From: JANXQG01 sp963775975 | GTDB taxonomy: Bacteria > Planctomycetota > Planctomycetia > Pirellulales > Thermoguttaceae | Direction: 5' to 3' | DNA: 64,000 nucleotides | Assembly (NCBI GenBank): GCA_963775975.1 | Contig: CAVZKX010000002.1 | Span: 2,480,001 to 2,544,000, forward strand | In this document: positions 53,279 to 63,096 of the stretch, one piece after another | How the letters are laid out: each line of letters begins with the position of its first letter | Numbering within the stretch: position 1 is the first letter of the stretch | Translations under genes and position numbers: made by a program | Notes under the pieces: model-generated | What the model saw: only the letters and a program-made list of their open reading frames with translations | Told to the model about the DNA's origin: nothing | Database searches by the model: none

Positions 53279-54669
53279 TTAGGCTGAGTTTCGCGCCTTT
53301 GACTCGTGCGCATCCACCCAGAAGCCCAGCCCTGCCCCGGCCGCCAGCACCGCAACGGATGCTAGCAAGCTCCAAGGCGTCATCAGGACGGCATAGTCCA
53401 GACTCTTGACGAACATGAATGCATTGGAGAGGCAGAATAGGAGCGGCAGGACCGGATACCACGGTACGCGATACACTGGCGCGGGCCGATCCTTAAGTGT
53501 GCGGAGGCGAAATAGTGCGCAGCTCACGACGAAGAGGAACAGCCAGAAGGTCGGCGAGGTAAATGTCACCGCATCCTCGAACCCGTTGTGTCCTTTTTGC
53601 TCTTGGTTCCAGCCGAACCCCGCGATCAATGCGATCGTCACCGCGGCTTGAATAACCAGCGGCCGCGCCGGAGTATCGGTCAACGAGTTCCATCGGCCGA
53701 TCCACGAGAACAAGCGGTGATCCGTTCCCACGGCGTAGAAGATCGCGCGCCGGTGAAGATCATGCCGTTGATGCCGCCCAGTGCCGTAATGCAGATCAAG
53801 AGGCTGATCAGTCGGCCCGCACTCGGGCCAATGCTGAGCTTGACTACCTCCGCTGCGACGGCATCGCTCTTGCGCAAACCATCAATTCCCAACGCATGCA
53901 CGAACGCGAGGTTGACGGCAATGTAAACGGCCGTTACCGCAAGCGAACCGAGCAGCAGCGCGCGGAGGATGTTCCGCCGCGGATCGCGGACTTCCGCGCT
54001 GACGTAGGCCATTTCGTTCCAGCCGCTGTAGGCGTAGAAAATGAAGATCATGATGAAGCCCAGGTTGAGCGGCGGCGGCTCGGTCGCGATTGCCGCGGCC
54101 TTCGCGGGCGAAACGCTCAGGCCGACGCCGACGATCGCCAGCAGGCCGACGAACTTGACGACTGTCAACACGTTTTGCGTCGTCTTGCCCGCGCGGACGC
54201 CGAGCAAATTGACGCCCGTGAGCACGACGATCGCAAGCACGGCATAAACGAGCACCGGATGGAATCGTTCGGGCAGCGCGAAGACCTGATTGGCGTAGTC
54301 GGCAAAAACGAAGGCCGTGATGCCGAGCGTGCCGGGCCGGACGATCCAAAACTGGGCCCAGGCGAAGAGGAAGCCGACCTTTCGGCCAAAGGCTTCGGTG
54401 AGGTAGACGTAGTCGCCGCCGGAGCGGGGGTAAGCGGTCGCCATTTCGGTATAGCAGAGCGCGCCGATGAGCGTGAAGACGCCGCCGACCGTCCAGACCG
54501 CGACGAGCCACGCGACGTCCGGCACGCCGCCCGCGATCCGCGGCGCGCTACAGTAGATCGACGAGCCGATGATGATGCCGACGATGATCGACGTCGAGTC
54601 CCACAGCGAGAGATGCCGGTGCGGCGCGTCGTGCCGCGGCGGCGAGGTTGCGGTATCTGGCGATGGCAT
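53279..54669 (-). CDS. APC-family amino acid permease, one frameshift near 53746
   Basis: 463 residues if one missing base near 53743-53751 is restored; the junction becomes MIFTGARIFYAVGTDHRLF, a conserved APC helix and loop. About 12 helices. The first helix motif SIIVGIIIGSSIYCSAP matches the G-x-G-I-F site that holds the substrate backbone. Likely an amino acid/polyamine proton symporter or exchanger of the inner membrane. It precedes the glycosyltransferase gene in the same direction. As written, the protein breaks into an N-terminal 329-residue part and a C-terminal part starting in helix 9. Confidence 0.85.
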
Positions 54670-54874
54670 GGAAAATGGGCTCGTTAGGTGGTTAGGCGGC
54701 GCAGGGCGTACGGTGGCGTCCGGATTTGCATAATGCGTCGGGGATCTCTCCTTGATGGGCCTATTACTTTATCGTTCATCGGCCGCGGCGGGGCGCTGCG
54801 CGGCGGAGAAACATTTTTTCTCGGCTCACAAACCTCGAATTTCGCCTGTTTTTTCTATGTTTTTAAGACCGGAA

Positions 54875-54920
54875 CCAGACAGGATTGAGACAGGAACGAG
54901 TCAGGATCGAGACAGGATTA
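54875..54920. repeat. Imperfect short tandem repeat (GAGACAGGA units)
   Basis: The units CAGACAGGATTGA, GACAGGAACGAGT, CAGGATCGA and GACAGGATTACG follow each other. Too short and variable to be CRISPR; no flanking structure. Confidence 0.5.
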
Positions 54921-55463
54921 CGTCTTCTGGTTATTGGTTCAATCCGGGGTCTGGCAATTGGAGGGGATTTCGGCGGCTCATTTGACGGGCGGGCAAACCT
55001 CGAAAGACACGAGTTACACGATTTGGCGCCGGCGGCAAGGTAATTCCCTGCGCGAGAAAGATCTGGATGAACAGCATAACGGCAAATCTCATGATCGCAC
55101 CTCATAATCCATTGTTCACGGACGGCCGGCCGCCAACTTGCGCCGCCGGCGACTTCTTTCCCGCCACTATACCACACTATCCAATTATGTCAACAAATGT
55201 CTAGAAATGTTGTTACATTTATAGGCTAACTCCTTGTCCGGCAACGAGTTGCGCTCCCGGCTTATGTTCGCGCCGGCGGGGTGGAATTTCACCAAAGCAG
55301 CCGGCGCATCGCCGCAAGTGCTTACACAGCAATGGTTTGTGAATCAGCGGCGGGTCGGTGTGTGAAAAGCCGATTTCGACCACCCCCCAAAGATTTTCTT
55401 GCGAATGCCGCTTGGCCTCGCGGTTCGAGCCTCGTTGTTAGATACAAGTCGGTGAGCGATTGC

Positions 55464-55670
55464 GGTCCCGGAGGGACCATTGATAGTAGCCCAGCAGTTC
55501 ACTGCAGGGAAAATGAGTCGTTTGCAAGATTTGAGTCCCGTAGGGACGACTGACGAGAAGGCGGATTTGCCCAAAGCTCAGTCGTCCCTCCGGGACTCTC
55601 GGCGGGATTTCGCTGAACCTGGTCCCAGCGATGAATCGCTGGGCTATTATCAAATGCCCCTCCGGGGCAA
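55464..55670. repeat. Cluster of REP-like palindromes (GGTCCCGGAGGGACC, GTCCCGTAGGGACGAC)
   Basis: Five stems in about 200 bases: GGTCCCGGAGGGACC (55464 on), GTCCCGTAGGGACGAC (about 55536), its relative GTCGTCCCTCCGGGAC (about 55582), CCCAGCGATGAATCGCTGGG (55624-55643) and TGCCCCTCCGGGGCA (55655-55669). The spacers contain AGCCCAGCAGTTCACTGCAG, another small stem. Confidence 0.85.
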
Positions 55671-55795
55671 ATTGGCCGACACGCATCGTCAAGGTGCGTG
55701 CAACAACAAGGGGTTCGGGGCGGGGAGCAGAAACCGCAGGCGTGAGTCAAAACGGTTGGCCATGAGTCTCAGTTCCCGACGGGTAACAAGAACTC

Positions 55796-56860
55796 CTATT
55801 TTGTCTTGCTCCGCACGGCGTGGGTCAGCAATGCCGCGACGGAGATCAGCCACACGGCCAAGGCGGCGATATTGGGCCAGTTCGGGCGGCGGCGCTCTTC
55901 GTAAGAGCGGGCAATCGAGTCTAGGTCACTTTGCTTGCAGCCATCGATTTGCAACGATTTCGGGAGGTGTTCTGGCGTCAGGCTTCCGGGTGGAAGGAAC
56001 CGCACGCTGCGATCGAGCATCGCCGCGTTGGCGCATGCGAGCGGCTCGTAGATGAAAAAGAAATCCGAAGCAGGCCCGTGATGGCTGGACGGTCTTAGCA
56101 CGGACTCATTGGCATCGGCCGCTTCTAGCGCATCCAACGACAGGTCTCGCGGTTCCATCCAGGCGATGCGCGAGTTGGCGACCTCCACAACCATGACCGT
56201 ATCTGAACGGGTTCCACCGATTTCGTCGAGCTTCCTTCCCCTCTTGCCGAGCCAAGCCGTGTTCGCTCCTACCACGGCCAGATAGTTAGTCTGCGTTGAA
56301 CCTGGACGACGGGAAATGGGATCGCTGGGGCATTCGTACACTGCATTTTGATAGACTGCCAGTTTCTTGTTATTCGGCCCGTCCCAAGGCTCGTTGAAGT
56401 TGTACTTCTTATAGAGCCAATCCATATCAAGGTATGGCAGCAACAGCACCCGCCAACTGTGCATCGGCTTGCCATTCTTATCGGCGATGTATGCCGGCGG
56501 ATAATGACCTTTCGCCACTTCGTAACTACCCAATGCCAAGGCAATTTGTTTCAGGTTGTTGGAGCACCAGACGCGACGACCTGCTTCCTTCGCAGACTCG
56601 ACGGCGGGCCAGAGCAGCGCAATGAGGCATGTGATACAGAGAATTGCCAATACAAGATACTTTACGACCGACATACAACCGACTCCGCGCAGGAAAACTG
56701 CCAAACCCAACACAAGCGCAAAAACCGCAATCCCCCACGCCCCAAAAACCGCCAACGACGACGCCAGCACGAAGAACACAAGAAACATCGTCGGCAGCGT
56801 GACTTGGAACCAAGGTTGCTCGCGCGGCGTCGAGACGATGGGGATTTCTGCTTCGCTCAT
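55796..56860 (-). CDS. DUF1559-type protein without prepilin signal, multi-pass membrane
   Basis: A 354-residue protein. In place of a prepilin leader it has three hydrophobic segments in the first 100 residues (LPTMFLVFFVLASSLAVFG, IAVFALVLGLAVFL, YLVLAILCITCLIALLWPA) and one at the C-terminus. The DUF1559-like part follows: ESAKEAGRRVWCSNNLKQIA, then HSWRVLLLPYLDMDWLY, CPSDP and a serine/His-rich SSHHGPASDFFF. It is thus an inner-membrane variant of the family. It starts nine bases after the SIMPL gene and is probably in one operon with it. Confidence 0.8.
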   Translation of the reverse strand: MSEAEIPIVSTPREQPWFQVTLPTMFLVFFVLASSLAVFGAWGIAVFALVLGLAVFLRGVGCMSVVKYLVLAILCITCLIALLWPAVESAKEAGRRVWCSNNLKQIALALGSYEVAKGHYPPAYIADKNGKPMHSWRVLLLPYLDMDWLYKKYNFNEPWDGPNNKKLAVYQNAVYECPSDPISRRPGSTQTNYLAVVGANTAWLGKRGRKLDEIGGTRSDTVMVVEVANSRIAWMEPRDLSLDALEAADANESVLRPSSHHGPASDFFFIYEPLACANAAMLDRSVRFLPPGSLTPEHLPKSLQIDGCKQSDLDSIARSYEERRRPNWPNIAALAVWLISVAALLTHAVRSKTK

Positions 56861-56869
56861 CGCAGTCGC

Positions 56870-57817
56870 CTATTTCTCATTGGGTTTTGGCGTCTCTTTC
56901 TTCATTGTTTCCGCCGCCGGTGAGCGAAAATCAAGGCGCACCGTCGAAACCACCGAAATCTCCGGCCGCATCGGCAACTCGCGCGGTTGGATGTCGCCAT
57001 CCGTATTCAGCCCGCGATAATACGTGTTGCGCGGGCGTTCGGCTTGGATCATCGGCACGTTGTTCCGCCAGTTCGGCGTTATCGTCTGTTCGTAACTGGC
57101 CCGAAAAGACGCGTACATTGAATCGGGATAGCGGACCGTCGTCTTCTCCTGCACGTTGATGATCGGCAGCCTGTCTTTGAACAGCCCGAGCAGGGTGTCG
57201 GCCTTCGCGCGTGCCGCCTTCACGGCCTCTTGGCGGACCTTGGCCTTCGCCTCATCGAGGCCGCGGCTCCAATAGTCGAAGGCGATGATGTCCGTCACGC
57301 CTTCGGCAAAGGCGGCCGCCAGCACGGCCTCCGCATGGGCGTTGTCCGGCACGGCCAGGTGAACGTTGCTCTGCATGTGGTAGCCGGCCTTCTTCTCGAC
57401 GCCCACCTCGGTCCCTTCGCGCTGCTCCAAGGTCCACTTGTACCGCGGCAGCACAGCGATGAAGTCGACGAAGATGTTTTCGGGTGGAATGTTCATCTTG
57501 GTCCAGGCCGCTTTAAGGTGATCGACCGTGGCCGCGACGGACTCCTGGCACTTCCCGGCCGATTCGGCCTCCGCGGTCACGGCCAAGACGATGCGGATTT
57601 CGCTCGGCCGCACGCGGGCCTCCGCCCGGCCGTCGAGCGTGATGTACGAAACGGCGACTTTCGGATCCAGCGGCGGCGGATCGAACGAACGCTCGGCCAT
57701 TTGGCCGGATGGATCGCCTTCGTTGCCACCGCGACTGCCGGCGAATTGGGCCTGTGCTGACGGCATGGGAGGCGATAGAACGAACACGAGAGCAAGACGA
57801 GTGAGCGATCGAAACAT
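56870..57817 (-). CDS. SIMPL (DUF541) domain periplasmic protein
   Basis: A 315-residue exported protein. ATG 57817 is preceded by AAGGA and followed by a signal peptide (LTRLALVFVLSPPMPSAQAQ). The SIMPL domain covers about residues 55-290: ITLDGRAEARVRPSEIRIVL at the start, EAVKAARAKADTLLGLF in the later helix. The family has assembled rings in the envelope in a few studied cases; role here unknown. The C-terminus is charged (ETMKKETPKPNEK). Confidence 0.8.
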   Translation of the reverse strand: MFRSLTRLALVFVLSPPMPSAQAQFAGSRGGNEGDPSGQMAERSFDPPPLDPKVAVSYITLDGRAEARVRPSEIRIVLAVTAEAESAGKCQESVAATVDHLKAAWTKMNIPPENIFVDFIAVLPRYKWTLEQREGTEVGVEKKAGYHMQSNVHLAVPDNAHAEAVLAAAFAEGVTDIIAFDYWSRGLDEAKAKVRQEAVKAARAKADTLLGLFKDRLPIINVQEKTTVRYPDSMYASFRASYEQTITPNWRNNVPMIQAERPRNTYYRGLNTDGDIQPRELPMRPEISVVSTVRLDFRSPAAETMKKETPKPNEK

Positions 57818-58015
57818 AATGGCGTCCTTTTGAAGCGGAGTTGGGGTGTGCGGAACGCGACGTGCGTCGCAAATAACGATTATAGCACCAGCCTTTCTCA
57901 CCGCCGCTGGGGCACGATGTACGAGCGCACGCGATGCACGAGGGACGTGAAAACATCGCTTTGCGTTGCACGCCAAGCCCTTGGCGGTCAATTGATGCCG
58001 CGGCGCGGGGACCGC

Positions 58016-59096
58016 TCAGTATCGTTGCAGCAGATCCATCAGCTCGCGATCGAGCTTATGGCCTTCGAACTGCTCGTAATGCACGTCGCCGCGTTGGCTA
58101 TCGAGCACACCCATATCGCCGCGGAAGTTCCACATCGCCCAGCCCCAGCCCGCGCGCTTCCAATTGGCCAGACAGTCTTCGGCCCAGCGGAGGACGACAT
58201 CGTGCGGCGTGTATTTATAGACGCCCCACTCGCCTACCATCACGCCGCTGCCCTGCCGCTCGGTTTCTTTCCAAGGCTCGATGCAGTGCTTCCAAAGCCA
58301 GTCGCGATCTTGACGGGCGCCGCTCGGCAGCACGCGCGGCCATTGCGGCGTCGGAAAGTTTTCGCTGTGGACCCAGCTTGCCTTGTAATGGCTGATTTCC
58401 GCCGGCGCGTCAGCCGCGCGTCGCTTGGGCGATGTGGAGCGCCGCGAGCGCTGCCACGGGCGTGTTGCCCCACTGCACCCCATCGGCGATGATGAGGCGG
58501 TCGGGGTCTTCGCGGCGGATCGATTCTGCCAGCTTGCGAACGACCGCGACGTAGGCTTTCGGATCGACGTTGCCCGGTTCGTTCACCAGGTCGAAGCTGA
58601 GCCGCGTGTTGGGGATGCCGCGATACCGCTTGGTGAACATGGCCCAGTGCTTGCCGCAGACGCGCTGGGGCTCGGCGTCGGCCCAAAGATTGGTCCGCTC
58701 CGGCGGCTTCGCCACGGTATAGCCCGGCGCGCGGTGGAAATTGACGCAGACGTGGATGCCATATTTCTCGCCCCAAGCGACGGCCTGGTCGATCTCTGCG
58801 AGGGCCGTCTCGTCGAACTGTTCCCAGTCGTTATCCTTGATCCAGAAGCGGTAGTCCATCGGCAGCCGCACGAAGTTGAAGCCCAGCTTGGAGATCAAGC
58901 GAAAGTCTTCCTCGTGAAATGGTTTGCGGCCGCGGCCAAGGAGAAACTTGTCGAGCAGATTAAAGCCTCGCCAGCGCGGCAGTTTTTCCGGGCTGGCCGG
59001 CAGCCAGGGGGACTGCGTTGATCCTTCGGCTGCGATCGAATTGACGTTACCCGCGGCCAGGACCGCGATAACAAGAATTGGGCAGAAGTATTTCAT
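58016..59096 (-). CDS. Glycoside hydrolase family 5 (cellulase-like), one frameshift near 58411
   Basis: 359 residues after removing one extra G near 58411; the junction then reads RGYAPAEISHYKASWV. A signal peptide (YFCPILVIAVLAAGNVNSIA) precedes the TIM barrel. The acid/base Glu is in FDLVNEPGNV, the nucleophile Glu in VMVGEWGVY, and the substrate subsite motifs NFVRLPMDYRFW and NFHRAPGYTV are intact. Predicted to cleave beta-1,4-linked glucan or a related polysaccharide outside the cytoplasm. Its ATG overlaps the upstream stop (ATGA). Confidence 0.87.
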
Positions 59097-59764
59097 GGGC
59101 GAGTGCCTAGCAACATTCGTCGTTCGTTTTCGGCCTTCCGAGTCCGCACTGAGGCATTCAGCCGCCAACGCGAAAACCATCCAATGCGGGTCCCTTCCAG
59201 CCGTACTTCTTCCAGCGTCGGCACAGCCTCCAGCGCGGCATGAACCTCGCGCTTCGTGACCTTCGTGCGGGACAGGTCCAACCGCTTGAGGAGGCTGAGC
59301 CCCTCCAGCGCGTGCAGTCCTTTGTCGGTGACGCGAGTGCCCGCCAGGTCCAGCTCGAACAAATAAGGCGTGCGCGGCGGTTCCTGGGCGAGGAACATGA
59401 GAAAAGCATCGTCGGCCGCGGTATCCCGCAGGCGAATGACGCGAAGCCGCTCGACCAGCACGGCGAAGTCGCCCACGGATTGTGCCAGCCAATCGACTTC
59501 CTCGAATTCGACCTTTCCACCTAGTCGCTCGACCAGGGCGGCCGCCTCCAATTGTCGACGATAAGAATCGACGTGGTCGGCGATCCACTTCCGGCGATCG
59601 CCGCAATGCTCGATGTACTCCACCGCCCGTTCGTACGCCTCCTGGATCTTCAAGAACTCGCTGGTCGATCCTCCTCGGTCCGGGTGAGCTTTTAACACCT
59701 TGGCCCGATAGGCGGACTTCACGTCATCGAGAGAGTACGGCGGGAGCAGGCTCAGAGTGGCCAT
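59093..59764 (-). CDS. J-domain protein with leucine-rich repeats
   Basis: A 223-residue cytoplasmic protein. ATG 59764 is preferred; ATG-type starts exist up to 59806. The N-terminal J domain (about 5-55) has YSLDDVKSAYRAKVLKAHPD with the HPD that stimulates Hsp70, followed by EFLKIQEAYERAVEYI. The C-terminal half has three leucine-rich repeats (LDLAGTRVTDKGLHAL, LDLSRTKVTKREVHAAL, VRLEGTRIGW). The middle is helical. This could be a substrate-specific DnaJ-type co-chaperone; the partner is unknown. The stop overlaps the GH5 start by four bases. Confidence 0.8.
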   Translation of the reverse strand: MATLSLLPPYSLDDVKSAYRAKVLKAHPDRGGSTSEFLKIQEAYERAVEYIEHCGDRRKWIADHVDSYRRQLEAAALVERLGGKVEFEEVDWLAQSVGDFAVLVERLRVIRLRDTAADDAFLMFLAQEPPRTPYLFELDLAGTRVTDKGLHALEGLSLLKRLDLSRTKVTKREVHAALEAVPTLEEVRLEGTRIGWFSRWRLNASVRTRKAENERRMLLGTRP

Positions 59765-59840
59765 GAACTCCAGCGGTCCCGTGTCGCAGCTTGGTCTGGC
59801 GGTCAAAAGTATTTACACCGTCGTCAGGGCGATGTGAATC

Positions 59841-59900
59841 GAAGCCCGACGCGCGAGCGAGTGGTAAAAACGGCCCCCGCTCGCTTGCGCGTCGGGCTTG
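59841..59900. repeat. Dispersed palindrome (AAGCCCGACGCGCGAGCGAG ... CTCGCTTGCGCGTCGGGCTT)
   Basis: Arms of 20 bases with one mismatch pair flank about 17 bases. It sits between the tRNA gene and the J-domain gene, ending eight bases from the tRNA 3' end. Confidence 0.88.
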
Positions 59901-59907
59901 CACTAAG

Positions 59908-59979
59908 AGCGGGAGAAGGGGTTCGAACCCTCGACAGGTGCCTTGGGAAGGCACTACTCTACCACTGAGTTACTCCCGC
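59908..59979 (-). tRNA. tRNA-Gly (anticodon CCC)
   Basis: The cloverleaf can be drawn by hand: acceptor GCGGGAG pairs with CTCCCGC, the D-arm is ACTCAGTGGTAGAGT, the anticodon stem GTGCC/GGCAC encloses the loop TTCCCAA (anticodon CCC) and the T-arm is GAGGGTTCGAACCCCTT. The discriminator is T and CCA is not encoded. Reads the GGG glycine codon. Confidence 0.93.
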
Positions 59980-60089
59980 ATAATGGGGGCGGACTCATCC
60001 GCTCCACACCATCAATATACACAGCCCGCCACGCGATGTGCAAGCCGCGGTAGTGTCCTAAGAGTGTGTTGCTGAGAGGCTGCCGTGCA

Positions 60090-61470
60090 TCAGAAACGCA
60101 AATCGAGCCCCAAGTTAAACCCTTGTGCCCAGTAGTCGCTCGTATGCAGCACAAACTGCGGGCGGGTGGCCGTGGAAACTGTCGGCGGCGGGAATTGCCG
60201 TGGGTCGAGATTCAAGTCGATCTGGTCGCCGGGCCGAGCGACGCCGGGCCAGTAAAGCAGATCGTAACCTACCGTGCCGCGCAACTGCGGCGTGAAATCC
60301 CAGCCCAAGGTCAACGCCAATTCGGGCACGATCGAAAGCCGCTGGCTATCGAAGACACCCATGTTGCTGGGCAAGGCGAGGAACCCGCCGACCTGATTCG
60401 AGATGCCCGTGCCCGGAATGTTGGTCGTCGTCGCGCCGAGGATTGACACCTGCGAGAAGGTTTCGCCCACCGCGGCCTTCAGTGACGTATTGATCGAAAA
60501 GTTTTCGAGCTGGACGAATGTCGTTAGCCCGACCTCGCCGCCTTGGAACACATTCTGCGTGTCGAAGACGTCCGATTGCGTGAGCGTGCTGCCGGCGGGC
60601 AAGGCCGCCTGGCTGCCGGAGAAGCTCAGCGTGTCGTCGATGCCGAGATGATCGTTCAACTGCTGATAACGATAGCCGGCGGTAAGGTCGATCGTCACGC
60701 AGCCGCGGCGCGTCAGGTTTTTGCGAACAAGAACTTCGGCCGCTTGCAACTCGGTGGAGACCGACGATGTCAACGTGCCGCTTTGTTGGCCCGGGAAATT
60801 GATGGTTTCCGCGTCCTCCGTGCCGCCTTCGCTGTTGAAGAACGGCCGGGCGATGATCGGAAAGGTGCCGTCGTTGAATTGCCTTACATTCGATTGGGGA
60901 TTGAGCTGGAGATAAGAAGCCTCGATGCCCCAAGTTTGCGCAGCCGAACCATGTGCCGAGAACAAACCGCTCGCCCGGCTGGAAGGCGCCGCGCAGGTCC
61001 TCATTGCCCAAGAGCACGCTTGTGCCCGGCTGGCCCAAGATGCCGGCTTCGGTGATGTCGGTGCCTGCCGGACTTGAGGTCACGAGCGCGGGCGTGGCAA
61101 AGCCTTTGGTCCACCAGCCGAGGAATTCGGATCGGAACCAAATGTGGTTGTGGGGCCAATCGACAATGGGACTCGCTTTGTGGATGATCAACGCCAGATC
61201 GCACGCGTCCAAGGCAAAGGCGCTCGCGCAATCGCCAAGCGGCCCTGTCGACCGGCACGAATCGTGGGCCCAGACCGTGGCTATATGTTCGTCGGCCTCG
61301 TCGGTCCACGGGTTGGGCGAACTGGTAGCGCCGTCGGCTTCGGTCGCGCTGCCCGGCGGCTGCTGCCAAGGGGCAGGCTGTCCCGCGGCGGGCGAAGCCC
61401 AGGCGCACACGGCAATTGTGCCGCCAAGCAGGAGCGCAATCCAAGTTGGCCGACTTCTGTTGGAGGTCAT
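60090..61470 (-). CDS. BBP7-family outer-membrane beta-barrel protein, one frameshift near 60940
   Basis: 459 residues after removing one extra base near 60938-60943; the reading then passes from RFVLGTWFG into AQTWGIEASYLQ. The signal peptide is WIALLLGGTIAVCAWASPAAG. The BBP7 domain starts at IWFRSEFLGWWTKGFATPAL and has alternating barrel strands; the protein ends with Phe (GFNLGLDLRF), the normal outer-membrane sorting end. The family is almost confined to planctomycetes and its function is not known. Confidence 0.85.
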
Positions 61471-61564
61471 ATCCTATTTGTCGGTTAAAATCGGAAAAAC
61501 CGTTAATCTTTATGCAGAGTGCCTATATTTCGTACAACCATACAGCTTCTTGCACTAGCCCGAT

Positions 61565-62731
61565 ATGAGGGTTAATGGTATCTTGGTAGCTTCCCACAGG
61601 GGCAAGGACTTGAAAGACTTTCGGAAGTATTTGATCACCGTGTTGAAAATCGCCGGCTCGCTGGCGATTATTGGCTACCTCTTTTATTCCGCGATCAATA
61701 CTCCGGACGGTCGCACGGCGCTCGTTGGGATATTGGCGCAGTATAAGAGTTGGAGCATTGGCTTTCTCGCGGTCGGGTTTTCTGTGCTTTTTCTGGCGAT
61801 TTTGACCACGATGGTCCGGTGGTGTTATCTAGTGCGTGCTTTGGGGATCGACCTATCGCTCCGCGATGCCTTGCGAATCGGATTCGTTGGATACCTGTTC
61901 AATCTGGCTCCCTTGGGCATTGTGGGAGGCGATCTGCTAAAGGCCTGGATGCTTGCCCGGGAAAAGCCGGGCGATCGATCCGACAAGCCTAGCAATCGGG
62001 CCAAGGCATTTGCCTCGGTGATAGTCGACCGGATCGTGGGGTTGTACGTTCTGCTGCTCTTCGCCGCGATGGGGCTGCTTATTACTGGTATTTTTCACCG
62101 TCGCCCATTGGTTTGTATAGCGGTGTGGGCGGTGGCTGCCGTTTCCACGGCCGGGATTGCGCTGATCCTCGTGCCCGGATTCCTCGAAGGGCTGGACAAA
62201 CGACTGGTCTCGACCAACGCCCGACTTGCCAAGGTTCGACACGGGGTCAAGAGTTTGTCGGATGCACTAAAGATCTATCGCGGCGAGCGGCGGGTACTAT
62301 TCTGGGCTTGTTTGGCAACGATTCCTGTACATTCGCTCTTAACTGCTTCGATTTTCTTTACATCCTTGGGGCTGCGTTTCGACAAAGTGCCTTTCCGAGA
62401 TTATTTCGCCGTTTATCCGGTGAGCAGCATCCTTAGCACGATTCCCTTGCCTGCCGGGCCGCAGGAGTTCGGAATAGTCTCCCTTTATAAGACGGTTCGC
62501 GTCCGTGCGGAGGAAAGTAACGGCAGTGACTACGCCGCGCTCACAGCTGCTGAAAAGGCCGCGCAACAAAAGACCTGGCACTTGGAGGGTCTGATCCTGG
62601 CACTGATATATCGTCTGAGCACCATTTTGATCGCCCCGATCGGGGCCGCTTATTACTTCCTTGGTGCCAGGAGCGAGGTATCGGAAGTGCTACACCATCA
62701 CGAAGACGATGATGTCTCCGCCCCCGATTGA
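61565..62731 (+). CDS. UPF0104/LPG-synthase-type flippase-like membrane protein
   Basis: A 388-residue multi-pass inner-membrane protein of the lysylphosphatidylglycerol synthase transmembrane family without the synthase domain. Hallmarks are RWCYLVRALGIDLSLRDALR, LFNLAPLGIVGGDLLKAWML with the P-x-x-x-G-G-D motif, VIVDRIVGLYVLLL and LPAGPQEFGIVS. Relatives move or modify lipids and glycolipids. The divergent neighbour is the BBP7 gene, 94 bases away. Confidence 0.82.
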   Translation: MRVNGILVASHRGKDLKDFRKYLITVLKIAGSLAIIGYLFYSAINTPDGRTALVGILAQYKSWSIGFLAVGFSVLFLAILTTMVRWCYLVRALGIDLSLRDALRIGFVGYLFNLAPLGIVGGDLLKAWMLAREKPGDRSDKPSNRAKAFASVIVDRIVGLYVLLLFAAMGLLITGIFHRRPLVCIAVWAVAAVSTAGIALILVPGFLEGLDKRLVSTNARLAKVRHGVKSLSDALKIYRGERRVLFWACLATIPVHSLLTASIFFTSLGLRFDKVPFRDYFAVYPVSSILSTIPLPAGPQEFGIVSLYKTVRVRAEESNGSDYAALTAAEKAAQQKTWHLEGLILALIYRLSTILIAPIGAAYYFLGARSEVSEVLHHHEDDDVSAPD

Positions 62732-62843
62732 CGCCATCAGGATTTCTGTCTATAAATAGTGGTTTCCGATCGCGGATCGGGCCGTGCGCGGCGTCGTGCC
62801 GCAAGCCGTAAGTTGTATTACTGCATTGGGTTAGGTGATTGTC

Positions 62844-63095
62844 ATGGCACATAAGAAAGGTCAAGGGTCGAGCCGCAATGGGCGGGATTCCAACTCCCAG
62901 CGGCGCGGCGTGAAGCGATTTGGCGGCGAAAAGGTCCGCAGCGGCAACATCCTCGTGCGGCAGGTGGGCACTGTCTTCAAGGCCGGCCAGGGCGTCGGGC
63001 AGGGCAGCGACTATACGCTCTTCGCCCTGGTGGATGGCTTCGTCAAGTTCGACCGCGGCGGCAGCCGGATTCACGTAGTGGCTTCGCTCACTTAA
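62844..63095 (+). CDS. rpmA: 50S ribosomal protein L27
   Basis: An 83-residue bacterial L27. ATG 62844 gives the exact N-terminus MAHKKGQGSSRNGRDS whose tail reaches the peptidyl-transferase centre. GVKRFGGEKVRSGNILVRQ and GSDYTLFALVDGFVKF follow as in all L27. It normally sits after rplU and before obg; here a flippase-like gene is upstream and folD follows, so the standard operon is broken up. Confidence 0.95.
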   Translation: MAHKKGQGSSRNGRDSNSQRRGVKRFGGEKVRSGNILVRQVGTVFKAGQGVGQGSDYTLFALVDGFVKFDRGGSRIHVVASLT

Positions 63096-63096
63096 T

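Larger units (their letters stand above)
54690..55795. other. 1.1-kb intergenic region without a supported gene
   Basis: No open frame here has a credible start, composition or domain. The content is a short imperfect tandem repeat (54875-54920) and a cluster of CCCGTAGGGACGA-type palindromes (55464-55670). The stretch 55160-55230 is AT-rich and may hold a promoter. Confidence 0.6.

Noticed and set aside
54875..54960. Possible tRNA or small RNA in the GAGACAGGA repeat region
   Set aside because: No cloverleaf or stable terminator-like fold could be drawn.
55464..55670. Possible CRISPR array
   Set aside because: The repeated stems differ from one another, spacing is irregular and there are no cas genes.
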